Assembly (NCBI RefSeq): GCF_002005105.1
Contig: NZ_MSCV01000011.1
Location: 96,240-160,239, forward strand
Reading direction: 5' to 3'
From: Methylocaldum sp. 14B
Lineage (GTDB): Bacteria > Pseudomonadota > Gammaproteobacteria > Methylococcales > Methylococcaceae
Length of the DNA: 64,000 bases
The translations under genes were made by a program, and so were the position numbers. Below the pieces are notes generated by a model. The model worked only from the letters and a program-made list of their open reading frames with translations, did not search any database and was not told the origin of the DNA. How positions within the stretch are numbered: position 1 is the stretch's first letter; the number at the start of each line of letters is the position of its first letter. Positions 18,449 through 26,369 of this stretch are shown in pieces.

Positions 18449-19672
18449 ATGACCGCGTTCAACCCTCGTCACCTCGCCCGTCAGGTTCCGGCCACCACTT
18501 GGCAGGCGTATCTGTCCTCCCGTTCCATCGCCATCCCCGAATCTTTTGACTGGAACGCCGAGGAAAAGGCATTTTCCGATGCCCTGATCGCCCTCCTGGA
18601 GGAACTCGAACCGGATCAACAGGCACTGCTGCACGCGGAACTGCGCCATGCCCACGCCCTCGCGACCCAGAAAGGCATCGATGCGATCCTCAACGCCAGC
18701 GACAACGACGCGGCCATTCGGGAGGACTTCGGAAAACTGCGCAACCACGCCGAACGGGCCTTGTGGGTGCTGGTGAACTGGCCGAACACCTTCATGACGG
18801 CGGAGGCGCTGCTCCAATTCGATCTCGGCGTCGGCAAGCGGTCGTGGAAACGGCAAGCCATCAAGGTGACCGAGCCGGTGTCCCGAGAGGCTGCCGACAT
18901 CGAGGGATTGCAGGCCGCCTTGTCCGAGGTGCTCTCGAAACGCAAGGGACCACGGCGCGCCTGCCATGTGGACGTCTGCGACCGTCACCTGGACGGCGGT
19001 GTGCAGATCAGCGTCTACGTGGAGGACGATCCCAACGATCTGGTGGAGTTCGTCGAGGAGGGCATGCGCCGCCGAACGACCCGCCCGGCGACCAATCTCG
19101 CGCTGGTCTACTTTCCCGCATCCGGCATCGTCGACACCGTCGGCCGGGGCGGCGCCAAGGTCCACCAGCCGCTGGTGACGCTCTTCGCACGCCATCTGCT
19201 GAAACAGGAGGTCAAGCCCGAGGCAGTGAAGCAGCCGATGTTCTATCTCAACCGGCTGCGGCACGGCTTGGACCTTCCGGAGGACAGCGACATCGACCTC
19301 GCCGCCCACGGCATTGATCGCATTCGCCTCCGCCGCGCCCGGCTCAGGAGCACGAGGGCGCCGATCTGCGACTTCTGGGTAGGCGTACCGGCGGATCAGG
19401 CCGAACACTGCGTGCTCGCTGCATCGAGCGCCCACCTGAAGGACCACGACCTGTTCCGCGGTCCGTTCAATATCGTCGAGGCCCTCATCAGCATCTACTT
19501 CGCCCCTGCCGAGGTGGGCAAGCGCGGTCGCGTACTGAACATCGACCTCAAGCAATCGGGGATCTCCAACCTCCAGGACATGGCAGAGGAGGACGCCAAG
19601 CTCGCTGAGCGCCTCCTGCGTGCCTGGCGCGTCTCCGAACCGACCGAAGTCGAACTGGCCCTGGTCGCGTAG
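18449..19672 (+). CDS. 407-residue protein, unknown, first gene of divergent operon
   Basis: Not recognised. Start at 18449 is supported by a purine-rich AAGGAGAAGAAAGGC site; the ATG at 18404 has none. The protein is soluble, with a helical N-terminal third and a mixed alpha/beta C-terminal part. No nuclease, ATPase or methylase motif stands out, though acidic clusters (VEDDPNDLVEFVEEG) occur. It is followed after 8 bp by the 318-residue zinc-ribbon gene and faces the XRE repressor, so expression is probably switched by repressor cleavage. Possible cargo or defence effector. Confidence 0.6.
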   Translation: MTAFNPRHLARQVPATTWQAYLSSRSIAIPESFDWNAEEKAFSDALIALLEELEPDQQALLHAELRHAHALATQKGIDAILNASDNDAAIREDFGKLRNHAERALWVLVNWPNTFMTAEALLQFDLGVGKRSWKRQAIKVTEPVSREAADIEGLQAALSEVLSKRKGPRRACHVDVCDRHLDGGVQISVYVEDDPNDLVEFVEEGMRRRTTRPATNLALVYFPASGIVDTVGRGGAKVHQPLVTLFARHLLKQEVKPEAVKQPMFYLNRLRHGLDLPEDSDIDLAAHGIDRIRLRRARLRSTRAPICDFWVGVPADQAEHCVLAASSAHLKDHDLFRGPFNIVEALISIYFAPAEVGKRGRVLNIDLKQSGISNLQDMAEEDAKLAERLLRAWRVSEPTEVELALVA

Positions 19673-19680
19673 AAGCCGCC

Positions 19681-20637
19681 GTGCAAGCACGCAACGACAT
19701 CGCCTTCGGCCTGCTCTGCGGGCTCGTCGAGGAATCCGAGGAAAGCCTCCATCCGGATGCCGCCCGGTATTCCGGACAAATGGATGCCTATCGGCATCTC
19801 CTCGACCTCGGCGCCCTCGGGGCGGGCGACGGTGTCGGATCGAGCATTCTCTGTCCCTGGTGCGGAATGGGCGATCTGGAGGGGATTCGCTTCGAGCAAG
19901 GAGGCCGCCAGGGGTACTGCACGGACTGCGGCTGGGTGGATCTGGCCAGTGATCAAGTGACACGGCTCAGGGTAGACATCACGCGCATCGTCCGCTGGCT
20001 CGCCTCGGCCCTGGGCCTTGCGGGACGGTATCAACATGAAGAGCTGGTTCCGACAGCGCTGTGGCGCCTGGGCGAGATCGAACATCGGCGAAAGCGGCGC
20101 ATTATCTTCTTCGGTCGAAGGCTGAACGACCCGGCCTTGACGCCCATCATCGAACATCGACTTCGCACTGCCTGCGCACCGGGTTGCGGCGTCCTCATCA
20201 CCACTACACCCGACGTCGCCCAAGCGATCCAGGCCGCCGGCCATCTCGTCGTTCCGCTGCGTGCCGTGGCGCATCTCCGCAAGGCCGGCTTCGTCATCGA
20301 GAATCTCGACGCATACCTCGACGGCTCCGCCGGGATCGGCGAACGGGATTCGGAAACCTCCCTGCGGCTCATGCACTCCGGCCGCATCGCACTGATCGAC
20401 GGAGAGCGGCACGCACTGTCGCCCCAGGTCTACCGCTTTCTTTCGGTACTCGCGCAGGGCGGCGGCGATCCCGTCCATAAACGCACCATCGCCGACGCCT
20501 TGGAAATCGATGTCGACAAGTGCAAGGGCGCGGACATCTGCAAGCGGCACAAGGCCGTCTACCGCACCTTCGTCGCCCACGACAACGACGGTCACTATTG
20601 GCTGAAACCCGAATTCGTCAACGACCAAAGGAGGTGA
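19681..20637 (+). CDS. Zinc-ribbon protein with C-terminal winged helix, unknown
   Basis: 318-residue protein with a GTG start 8 bp past the previous stop. An N-terminal zinc ribbon is formed by CPWC (about 58-61) and CTDC (about 80-83). The middle part is alpha/beta, with IIFFGRRLNDPALTPIIEHRL and a GVLITTTPDVAQAIQAAGHLVV Rossmann-like strand. The C-terminal 75 residues (HALSPQVYRFLSVLAQGG...ADALEIDVDKCKGADICKRHK) look like an OmpR-type winged helix. A DNA-binding regulator or effector partner of the 407-residue protein is suggested, not shown. Confidence 0.6.
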   Translation: MQARNDIAFGLLCGLVEESEESLHPDAARYSGQMDAYRHLLDLGALGAGDGVGSSILCPWCGMGDLEGIRFEQGGRQGYCTDCGWVDLASDQVTRLRVDITRIVRWLASALGLAGRYQHEELVPTALWRLGEIEHRRKRRIIFFGRRLNDPALTPIIEHRLRTACAPGCGVLITTTPDVAQAIQAAGHLVVPLRAVAHLRKAGFVIENLDAYLDGSAGIGERDSETSLRLMHSGRIALIDGERHALSPQVYRFLSVLAQGGGDPVHKRTIADALEIDVDKCKGADICKRHKAVYRTFVAHDNDGHYWLKPEFVNDQRR

Positions 20638-20702
20638 TGCACCCAACGAAGCGCAATCCTTTCATCCGGCAGTTCAACTTCGATCTGGATGAGGTAAATG
20701 AC

Positions 20703-20927
20703 ATGAGTGGTAAGAACCAGTGGGTCGTCCGCAACGGCGACAAGTGGGGTGTCCGGGGGGAAGGCAACGACCGCCTGACCTCCGTACACGATACACAACA
20801 GGAAGCCTTCGAGCGCGCACGCGACATCGCGCGCAACCAGGGCAGCGAGGTGCTCATCCAGGGCGAGGACGGGAAGATCCGCGAGCGCAACAGCTACGGC
20901 AAAGATCCGTTCCCGCCTCCCGGCTGA
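20703..20927 (+). CDS. DUF2188 protein
   Basis: 74-residue DUF2188 protein with the family pattern NQWVVRNGDKWGVRGEGNDR, HDTQQEAFERARDIARNQGSEVLIQGEDGKIRERNSYGKDPFPP. The ATG at 20703 has GAGGTAA at good spacing. A second possible ATG at 20637 has only 1-2 bp after its Shine-Dalgarno. The family is small and of unknown role, often near stress or mobile genes. It is third gene of the plus-strand operon and is followed by a terminator. Confidence 0.85.
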   Translation: MSGKNQWVVRNGDKWGVRGEGNDRLTSVHDTQQEAFERARDIARNQGSEVLIQGEDGKIRERNSYGKDPFPPPG

Positions 20928-20951
20928 CCACCCCGCATTTCCACCCCCGAT

Positions 20952-20984
20952 AAGGGCCCGGAGCCAACCACTCCGGGCCTTTTT
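20952..20984 (+). terminator. Rho-independent terminator after DUF2188
   Basis: GGCCCGGAG (20955-20963), a 7-nt loop, the exact complement (20971-20979) and a T-run. It separates the accessory operon from the prophage genes. Confidence 0.9.
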
Positions 20985-21116
20985 CTTTTCCGGCTCTGCG
21001 CAGGGCCGATTTGCACGATTTGCCCGCCCATCCTGCCCGCTTTGCCCGCCGGTTTGTCCACCCCCTGAAACCCAGAATGACCTCACGTTTCCGCAACAAC
21101 CCGTAAGGAGCGAATC

Positions 21117-21329
21117 GTGAGTATCAAACACCTCAACCAACGCCAACTGGCCGACCGTTGGGGCGTCAGCGAAGCCACCCTGGAACGTTGGCGCTCCGAA
21201 GGAATCGGGCCGGTCTTTCTCAAGATCCAGGGGCGCGTGCTCTACCGCGTCGAGGACGTCGAGTCCTACGAGGCGGAGTGCCTGCGCAAGAGCACCTCCG
21301 AGCGCGTCGGCGCGGGAGGTGTGGCATGA
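21117..21329 (+). CDS. Small helix-turn-helix (AlpA/MerR-like) protein
   Basis: 70-residue protein with the excisionase/AlpA-type winged helix: LNQRQLADRWGVSEATLERWRSEGIGPVFLKIQGRVLYRVEDVESYEAE. The start is a GTG preceded by AAGGAG. It is the first gene of the long plus-strand early operon and could act as a regulator or excision factor. It overlaps the next gene by 4 bp. Confidence 0.85.
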   Translation: MSIKHLNQRQLADRWGVSEATLERWRSEGIGPVFLKIQGRVLYRVEDVESYEAECLRKSTSERVGAGGVA

Positions 21330-21796
21330 GCCGCCTCACCCCAGACCAGGTTCTCGCCACGCCGGCCGGCGAGCTCGCCGCGCTGCAAAGCGATGCGCTG
21401 TTCCAGCTGAAGAACGACGCCGCCGATCTGCTCTCGGCCGCCAAGGCCATCGTCGAGCACCTCGAACGCGCATTGGAGCTGAAGTACGCCGACCGCGCGC
21501 ACGCCCTGCGCCTGGCCGCCCGCAAGGATACCGGTGTCGTGCATTTCGACGACGGCCGCGTGCGCGTCACCGCCGACCTCCCCAAGCGGGTCGAGTGGGA
21601 CCAGAAGCGTCTCGCCGAGATCGTGCGCCGCATCGCCGAGGGCGGAGAGGACCCCGCCGAGTACGTCGAGACCGCCTACCGCGTCTCCGAGACCAAGTTC
21701 AACGCCTGGCCCGAGTCGCTAAAGAGCGCCTTCGCCCCCGCCCGCACCCTCAAGACCGGCAAGCCCGGATTCCGTCTCGCCCTGCTGGAGGAGTGA
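21326..21796 (+). CDS. Phage early protein, unknown (156 aa)
   Basis: Soluble, mostly helical, charged product without recognised motifs. It contains an acidic and basic mixed helix (LKNDAADLLSAAKAIVEHLERALELKYADRAHALRLAARKD) and a strand-turn segment GVVHFDDGRVRVTADLPKRVEW. It lies between the HTH gene (4-bp overlap) and the 93-residue gene ahead of the Sak4-like ATPase, so a DNA replication or recombination accessory role is likely from position. Confidence 0.75.
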   Translation: MSRLTPDQVLATPAGELAALQSDALFQLKNDAADLLSAAKAIVEHLERALELKYADRAHALRLAARKDTGVVHFDDGRVRVTADLPKRVEWDQKRLAEIVRRIAEGGEDPAEYVETAYRVSETKFNAWPESLKSAFAPARTLKTGKPGFRLALLEE

Positions 21797-21801
21797 CCGT
21801 C

Positions 21802-22083
21802 ATGTTCAAGAACCGCACTTTGCTCGACAAGCTGAAAAAGCAGCACCCCTATCTGCTGGAGTCCCTGCCGGAACGGATCGAGACGAATGGCGCCGACGTG
21901 GCCATCGAAGACGCCACTCTGGACCAGATCGCCTTCGCCGTCATCGCCCTCGAAAACGAGGTCCGGCCCATCAGTCGCCGCATGAACGCCTTGCGGGAGC
22001 TCTACGACCTCGCCCGTAAACGCGGTGCACTCGGCGCGCACCGGATCGGAGACGCCATCGCCGACAAGGAGGGCCGCTCATGA
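21802..22083 (+). CDS. Phage early protein, unknown (93 aa)
   Basis: Helical 93-residue protein, overlapping the following ATPase gene by 4 bp. No motif recognised; the sequence around DKLKKQHPYLLESLPERIE suggests a basic amphipathic N-terminus. The ATG at 21802 follows the previous stop by 5 bp. Confidence 0.7.
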   Translation: MFKNRTLLDKLKKQHPYLLESLPERIETNGADVAIEDATLDQIAFAVIALENEVRPISRRMNALRELYDLARKRGALGAHRIGDAIADKEGRS

Positions 22084-22937
22084 GCCTTCCCATCATCTCC
22101 GCCGACCAGCGCCTGGCCGAGAAGCGCGGCGTGAAAGGCGTGCTGGTCGGCAAGAGTGGCATCGGCAAGACCTCGCAGCTCTGGACCCTGGCGCCCGAGG
22201 CGACCCTGTTCTTCGACCTCGAGGCGGGCGACCTCGCGGTCGAGGGCTGGGCGGGCGACACCATCCGCCCGCGCACCTGGCAGGAGTGCCGCGACTTCGC
22301 GGTGTTCATCGGCGGTCCGAATCCGGCGCTGCGTGAGGACCAGCCATTCAGCCAGGCTCACTTCGACGCCGTCTGCGCGCGCTTCGGTGACCCGACCGTG
22401 CTCGATCGCTACGACACCGTGTTCGTCGACTCGATCACCGTCGCCGGGCGTCTGTGCCTGCAGTGGTGCAAGGGCCAGCCGCAGGCCTACTCGGAGAAGA
22501 CCGGCAAGCCGGATACCCGCGGCGCCTACGGCCTAATGGGCCAGGAGATGATCGCCTGGCTCACCCACCTGCAGCACACGCGCGGCAAGAACGTGTGGTT
22601 TGTCGGCATCCTCGACGAGCGTCTCGACGACTTCAATCGCCGCGTCTTCCAGCTGCAGATCGACGGCTCCAAGACCGGGCTCGAGCTGCCGGGCATCGTC
22701 GACGAGGTGGTGACGCTGGCCGAGCTCAAGGCCGACGACGGTACGGCCTACCGCGCCTTCGTCTGCCACACGCTCAACCCCTGGGGCTACCCCGCCAAGG
22801 ACCGCTCCGGCCGCCTCGACCAGATCGAGGAGCCGCACCTCGGCCGGCTGATGGCCAAGATCGCCGGCCCGGCCCGCCCTGCACTCGAACGCCTCGACTT
22901 CGCGCGCCCCGCGCCTTCCGAACCCGTACAGCAATAA
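22080..22937 (+). CDS. Sak4-like RecA-fold ATPase (phage nucleotide-binding protein)
   Basis: 285-residue P-loop ATPase of the phage Sak4 / TIGR01618 kind, single-strand annealing recombinases that work with a phage SSB. Walker A is GKSGIGKT at 24-31 and a Walker B-like VFVDSI sits near residue 117. The start overlaps the previous gene. The neighbour downstream is a probable ssDNA-binding protein, and a PD-(D/E)XK nuclease lies four genes on, giving a full recombination module. Confidence 0.82.
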   Translation: MSLPIISADQRLAEKRGVKGVLVGKSGIGKTSQLWTLAPEATLFFDLEAGDLAVEGWAGDTIRPRTWQECRDFAVFIGGPNPALREDQPFSQAHFDAVCARFGDPTVLDRYDTVFVDSITVAGRLCLQWCKGQPQAYSEKTGKPDTRGAYGLMGQEMIAWLTHLQHTRGKNVWFVGILDERLDDFNRRVFQLQIDGSKTGLELPGIVDEVVTLAELKADDGTAYRAFVCHTLNPWGYPAKDRSGRLDQIEEPHLGRLMAKIAGPARPALERLDFARPAPSEPVQQ

Positions 22938-22949
22938 GGAGCCACGACC

Positions 22950-23546
22950 ATGAGCTATTTCGATTTCAACGACGCCAACGAGCAGTCCTCGTTCGACCTG
23001 ATCCCCAAGGGCACGCTGGTGCGCGTGCGCATGGCCATCCGCCCGGGCGGCTTCGACGATGCGAGCCAGGGCTGGACCGGCGGCTACGCCACCCGAAACG
23101 ACAACACCGGCTCGGTGTACCTCAATTGCGAATTCGTGGTGATGGAGGGTGAGTACGCCCGCCGCAAGCTGTGGTCGCTGATCGGTCTCTACAGCCCCAA
23201 GGGTCCCGAGTGGGCCAACATGGGCCGCGCCTTCGTCAAGGCGATCCTGAACTCGGCGCGCGGCGTCCATCCGGGCGATGCCAGTCCCCAGGCCCAGAAC
23301 GCGCGGCGCATCGCCGGCTTCGCCGATCTGGACGGCATCGAGTTCCTCGGCAAGGTCGATTGGGAGAAGGACCAGAACGGCCAGGACAAGGCGGTCATCA
23401 AGCAGGCGATCCAGCCCGATCACAAGGACTACGCCGCGCTGATGGGCAACGCGCGTCCGTCCGCCCCGGCGCCCACCACGCCCAACGCATATGCCCAAGC
23501 CACGGGTCGCGCTCCGATCACGGGCCGTCCGAGCTGGGCGCAGTAA
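22950..23546 (+). CDS. Putative phage single-stranded-DNA-binding protein (DUF669-like)
   Basis: 198-residue protein with a beta-rich N-terminal body (FDLIPKGTLVRVRMAIRPGG, SVYLNCEFVVMEGEYARRKLWSLIGLYS) and a Pro/Ala-rich flexible C-terminus (RPSAPAPTTPNAYAQ). Such a body and tail, and its place right after a Sak4-like ATPase, fit an SSB-like phage protein. No direct OB-fold motif can be confirmed by eye. Confidence 0.65.
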   Translation: MSYFDFNDANEQSSFDLIPKGTLVRVRMAIRPGGFDDASQGWTGGYATRNDNTGSVYLNCEFVVMEGEYARRKLWSLIGLYSPKGPEWANMGRAFVKAILNSARGVHPGDASPQAQNARRIAGFADLDGIEFLGKVDWEKDQNGQDKAVIKQAIQPDHKDYAALMGNARPSAPAPTTPNAYAQATGRAPITGRPSWAQ

Positions 23547-23561
23547 GGGGGGACTGCCGGC

Positions 23562-25238
23562 ATGATGCTTCGTCCCCGTCAGGCCCTGCTGGTGGAGCGC
23601 TCGCTCGCGGCGCTCTACCGGCACGGCAACACCCTGGCCATCGGCCCGACCGGTTCGGGCAAGACCATCATGCTGTCGGCGGTGGCCGGCGGCGTGTTGG
23701 AGGAGCCCGACGCAAAAGCCTGCATCCTCGCGCACCGCGACGAGCTCACCGCCCAGAACCGGGAGAAGTTCGGCCGGGTCAATCCCGGTCTCACCACCTC
23801 GGTGTTCGATGCCAAGGAGAAGTCCTGGGCCGGGCGCGCCACCTTCGCGATGGTGCAGACGCTCTCGCGCGATGCGCATCTCGACGCGATGCCCACGCTC
23901 GATCTGCTGGTGGTCGACGAGGCGCACCATGCCGCCTCGCCGTCCTACCGGCGCGTGATCGATCGCGTGCTGTCGCGCAACCCCAAGGCGCTGATCTTCG
24001 GCGCCACCGCCACGCCCGCGCGCAGCGACGGCAAGGGGCTGCGCGAGGTGTTCAGCAACGTCGCAGACCAGATCACCCTGGGCGAGCTCATCGCCTCCGG
24101 CCACCTGGTGCCGCCGCGCACCTTCGTCATCGACGTCGGCGCGCAGTCTGCCCTCGCACAGGTGCGCCGCACCGCCACCGACTTCGACATGACCGAGGTG
24201 GAGGCGATCCTCAACAGGACGCCGATCACCGACGCGGTGATCCGTCACTGGCGCGAGAAGGCCGGCGAGCGCAAGACCATCGTGTTCTGCTCCACCGTGG
24301 CGCACGCGCAGTGCGTGGCCGACGCGCTCAATGCCGCCGGCATCCGCGCCGTGCTGATCCACGGCGAGTTGTCGGACGCCGAGCGCAAGGCGCGCCTCGC
24401 CGAATACGAGACCGGCGAGGCGCAGGTCGTGGTCAACGTGGCGGTGCTGACCGAGGGCTACGACTACACGCCCACCTCCTGCGTGGTGCTGCTGCGACCG
24501 AGCTCCCACAAGTCGACGCTGACCCAGATGATCGGGCGGGGGCTGCGGACCGTCGATCCGGCCGAGCATCCCGGCGTGGTCAAGACCGATTGCATCGTGC
24601 TCGACTTCGGCACCGCGACGCTCATGCACGGCTCGCTGGAGCAGGAGGCCAACCTGGACGGCCACCAGCACCAGGGCGAGGCGCCCACCAAGGAGTGTCC
24701 CTCCTGCGAGGCGACCGTGCCGCTCGGCTGCCGCGAGTGCCCACTGTGCGGCTTCGAATGGACCATTGATCCGGCCGAGCAGGCGGAAGCCATGGACGAC
24801 TTCGTCATGACGGAGATCGACCTGCTCAAGCGCTCCAACTTCCGCTGGTGCGATCTCTTTGGCTGCGACGATGCATTGATGGCCACCGGCTTCGGCGCCT
24901 GGGGTGGCGTCTTCTTCCTGAACGGCCGCTGGCACGCGGTCGGCGGTGGCAAGGACCTGCTGCCCCGTCTGCTGGCGGTGGGCGATCGCACGGTCTGCAT
25001 GGCCAAGGCGGACGACTGGTTGAACGAGAACGAGTCCCTCGACACCGCCCACAAGACGCGCCGCTGGCTCAACGAGCCGCCCACCGAGAAGCAGCTGCGC
25101 TACCTGCCGCAGGCCATACGTTCCGACTTCGGGCTCACCCGCTACCAGGCCTCGGCGCTGCTCGCCTTCCAGTTCAACAAGTCGTCCATCCAGCGCCTCG
25201 TGCTGGCAGCCAACGACGAACACCGGAGGGCGGCGTGA
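23562..25238 (+). CDS. Phage DEAD/DEAH-box helicase
   Basis: 558-residue superfamily 2 helicase. Motif I GPTGSGKT at 28-35, motif II DEAH in VVDEAHH (about 117-123), motif III GATATP, and motif VI QMIGRGLRT are visible. A C-terminal zinc ribbon has CPSC and CPLC pairs (about residues 380-400: CPSCEATVPLGCRECPLCGFEW). It probably remodels phage DNA during replication or recombination. It overlaps the DUF6511 gene by 4 bp. Confidence 0.92.
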   Translation: MMLRPRQALLVERSLAALYRHGNTLAIGPTGSGKTIMLSAVAGGVLEEPDAKACILAHRDELTAQNREKFGRVNPGLTTSVFDAKEKSWAGRATFAMVQTLSRDAHLDAMPTLDLLVVDEAHHAASPSYRRVIDRVLSRNPKALIFGATATPARSDGKGLREVFSNVADQITLGELIASGHLVPPRTFVIDVGAQSALAQVRRTATDFDMTEVEAILNRTPITDAVIRHWREKAGERKTIVFCSTVAHAQCVADALNAAGIRAVLIHGELSDAERKARLAEYETGEAQVVVNVAVLTEGYDYTPTSCVVLLRPSSHKSTLTQMIGRGLRTVDPAEHPGVVKTDCIVLDFGTATLMHGSLEQEANLDGHQHQGEAPTKECPSCEATVPLGCRECPLCGFEWTIDPAEQAEAMDDFVMTEIDLLKRSNFRWCDLFGCDDALMATGFGAWGGVFFLNGRWHAVGGGKDLLPRLLAVGDRTVCMAKADDWLNENESLDTAHKTRRWLNEPPTEKQLRYLPQAIRSDFGLTRYQASALLAFQFNKSSIQRLVLAANDEHRRAA

Positions 25239-25591
25239 TATGCGCGATCTGCGGACGAGAGGGACGCGGCTTCTGCTGGCTGTCGCCGAGGAATGGCCCG
25301 CGTGCGCCGGACGGAAAACCCCTGTTCAAGCGCTTCTGCTCGATGCGCTGCCAGGACATCCATCTGCACAGCCTGAAGGCGGGAGGTGGCGTCGTGATTG
25401 ATCCCACCCACAACGAGAAGGCCGCGATGGAGGCCGTGCTGCCCCACCTCGGCGAATACGTCGCCGCCATCGGGATGGACCGGCCGCTGTCGGCCTACAG
25501 CCGCAAGGAGGTCCTGCAACTGGTCGACGTGGTGCTCACCGCCTACTTCGACAACCTGCGTGAGATCACGCCCGACGACGTGCCGTTCTGA
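25235..25591 (+). CDS. DUF6511 phage zinc-finger protein
   Basis: 118-residue protein with a GTG start overlapping the helicase stop. The N-terminal cysteines CAIC (3-6) and RFCSMRCQDIH (about 33-43) suggest a zinc-binding module. The rest is helical with YSRKEVLQLVDVVLTAYFDNLRE. DUF6511 proteins are known only from phages and have no assigned function. Confidence 0.75.
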   Translation: MICAICGREGRGFCWLSPRNGPRAPDGKPLFKRFCSMRCQDIHLHSLKAGGGVVIDPTHNEKAAMEAVLPHLGEYVAAIGMDRPLSAYSRKEVLQLVDVVLTAYFDNLREITPDDVPF

Positions 25592-25601
25592 GGGGGTGGC
25601 C

Positions 25602-26369
25602 ATGCTCGATTACAACCACCGCCCCAAGTTCCACGAGCGCCTCGGCGCCGTCATCGACGAGGCGCTGGCGCGTGAACGTGCCTCACAAACGCCGCGCCGT
25701 TATCTCGGCGCGTCACGGCTCGGCGTGGCCTGCGAGCGCGCCCTGCAGTACGAGTACGCCCAGGCGCCGGTCGATCCCGGCCGCGAGCTGCCCGGGCGGG
25801 TGCTGCGGGTGTTCGAGGTCGGGCATGCCCTGGAGGATCTGGCGATCCGCTGGCTGCGCCTGGCCGGCTTCGAGCTCTACACGCGCAGGGCCGACGGCGG
25901 GCAGTTCGGTTTTTCCGTCGCCGGCGGCCGCATCCAAGGACACGTCGACGGCATTCTCGCCGCCGGCCCCGCCGACATCGATCTCGACTTCTCCATGCGT
26001 TGGCCCGCGCTGTGGGAGTGCAAGACGATGAACGACAAGTCCTGGCGCGAGACCGTCAAGCAGGGCGTGGCCCGCGCCAAGCCGATCTATGCCGCCCAGC
26101 TCGCCGTCTACCAGGCCTACATGGAAGGCGCCGTGCCGGGCATCGCGAGCAATCCCGCGCTGTTCACCGCCATCAACAAGGACAGCGAGGAGATCTGGTT
26201 CGAGCTCGTGCCGTTCGACGGCGGGCTCGCGCAGCGCATGTCGGACCGGGCCGTGCGGGTCATCACCGCCACCGAGGCCGGCGAGCTGCTGCCCCGGCAC
26301 TCCACCACGCCGACCCACTTCGAGTGCAAGTCGTGTCCCTGGCAGGACCGCTGCTGGAGACCGGCTTGA
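25602..26369 (+). CDS. PD-(D/E)XK exonuclease, RecB/Cas4-like with four cysteines
   Basis: 255-residue nuclease. The catalytic core is Asp116 in GHVDG with Glu139-Cys-Lys141 (WECK), the PD-(D/E)XK pattern, plus an upstream EVGHALED segment. Cys44 together with Cys242, Cys245 and Cys251 (CKSCPWQDRC) reproduces the iron-sulfur cluster arrangement of AddB and Cas4 nucleases. It likely resects DNA ends for annealing by the Sak4-like protein. The stop overlaps the following ATG by 1 bp. Confidence 0.85.
   Translation: MLDYNHRPKFHERLGAVIDEALARERASQTPRRYLGASRLGVACERALQYEYAQAPVDPGRELPGRVLRVFEVGHALEDLAIRWLRLAGFELYTRRADGGQFGFSVAGGRIQGHVDGILAAGPADIDLDFSMRWPALWECKTMNDKSWRETVKQGVARAKPIYAAQLAVYQAYMEGAVPGIASNPALFTAINKDSEEIWFELVPFDGGLAQRMSDRAVRVITATEAGELLPRHSTTPTHFECKSCPWQDRCWRPA

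Noticed and set aside
18272..19963. 563-codon minus-strand frame opposite the 407-residue gene
   Set aside because: The plus-strand gene has a good ribosome-binding site, tight spacing to the next gene and natural protein composition; the minus frame also crosses the operator region.
22533..25223. 896-codon open frame on the minus strand
   Set aside because: Antisense of well-supported Sak4-like, SSB-like and helicase genes; composition follows the high third-position GC of the true frame and no protein motif is present.
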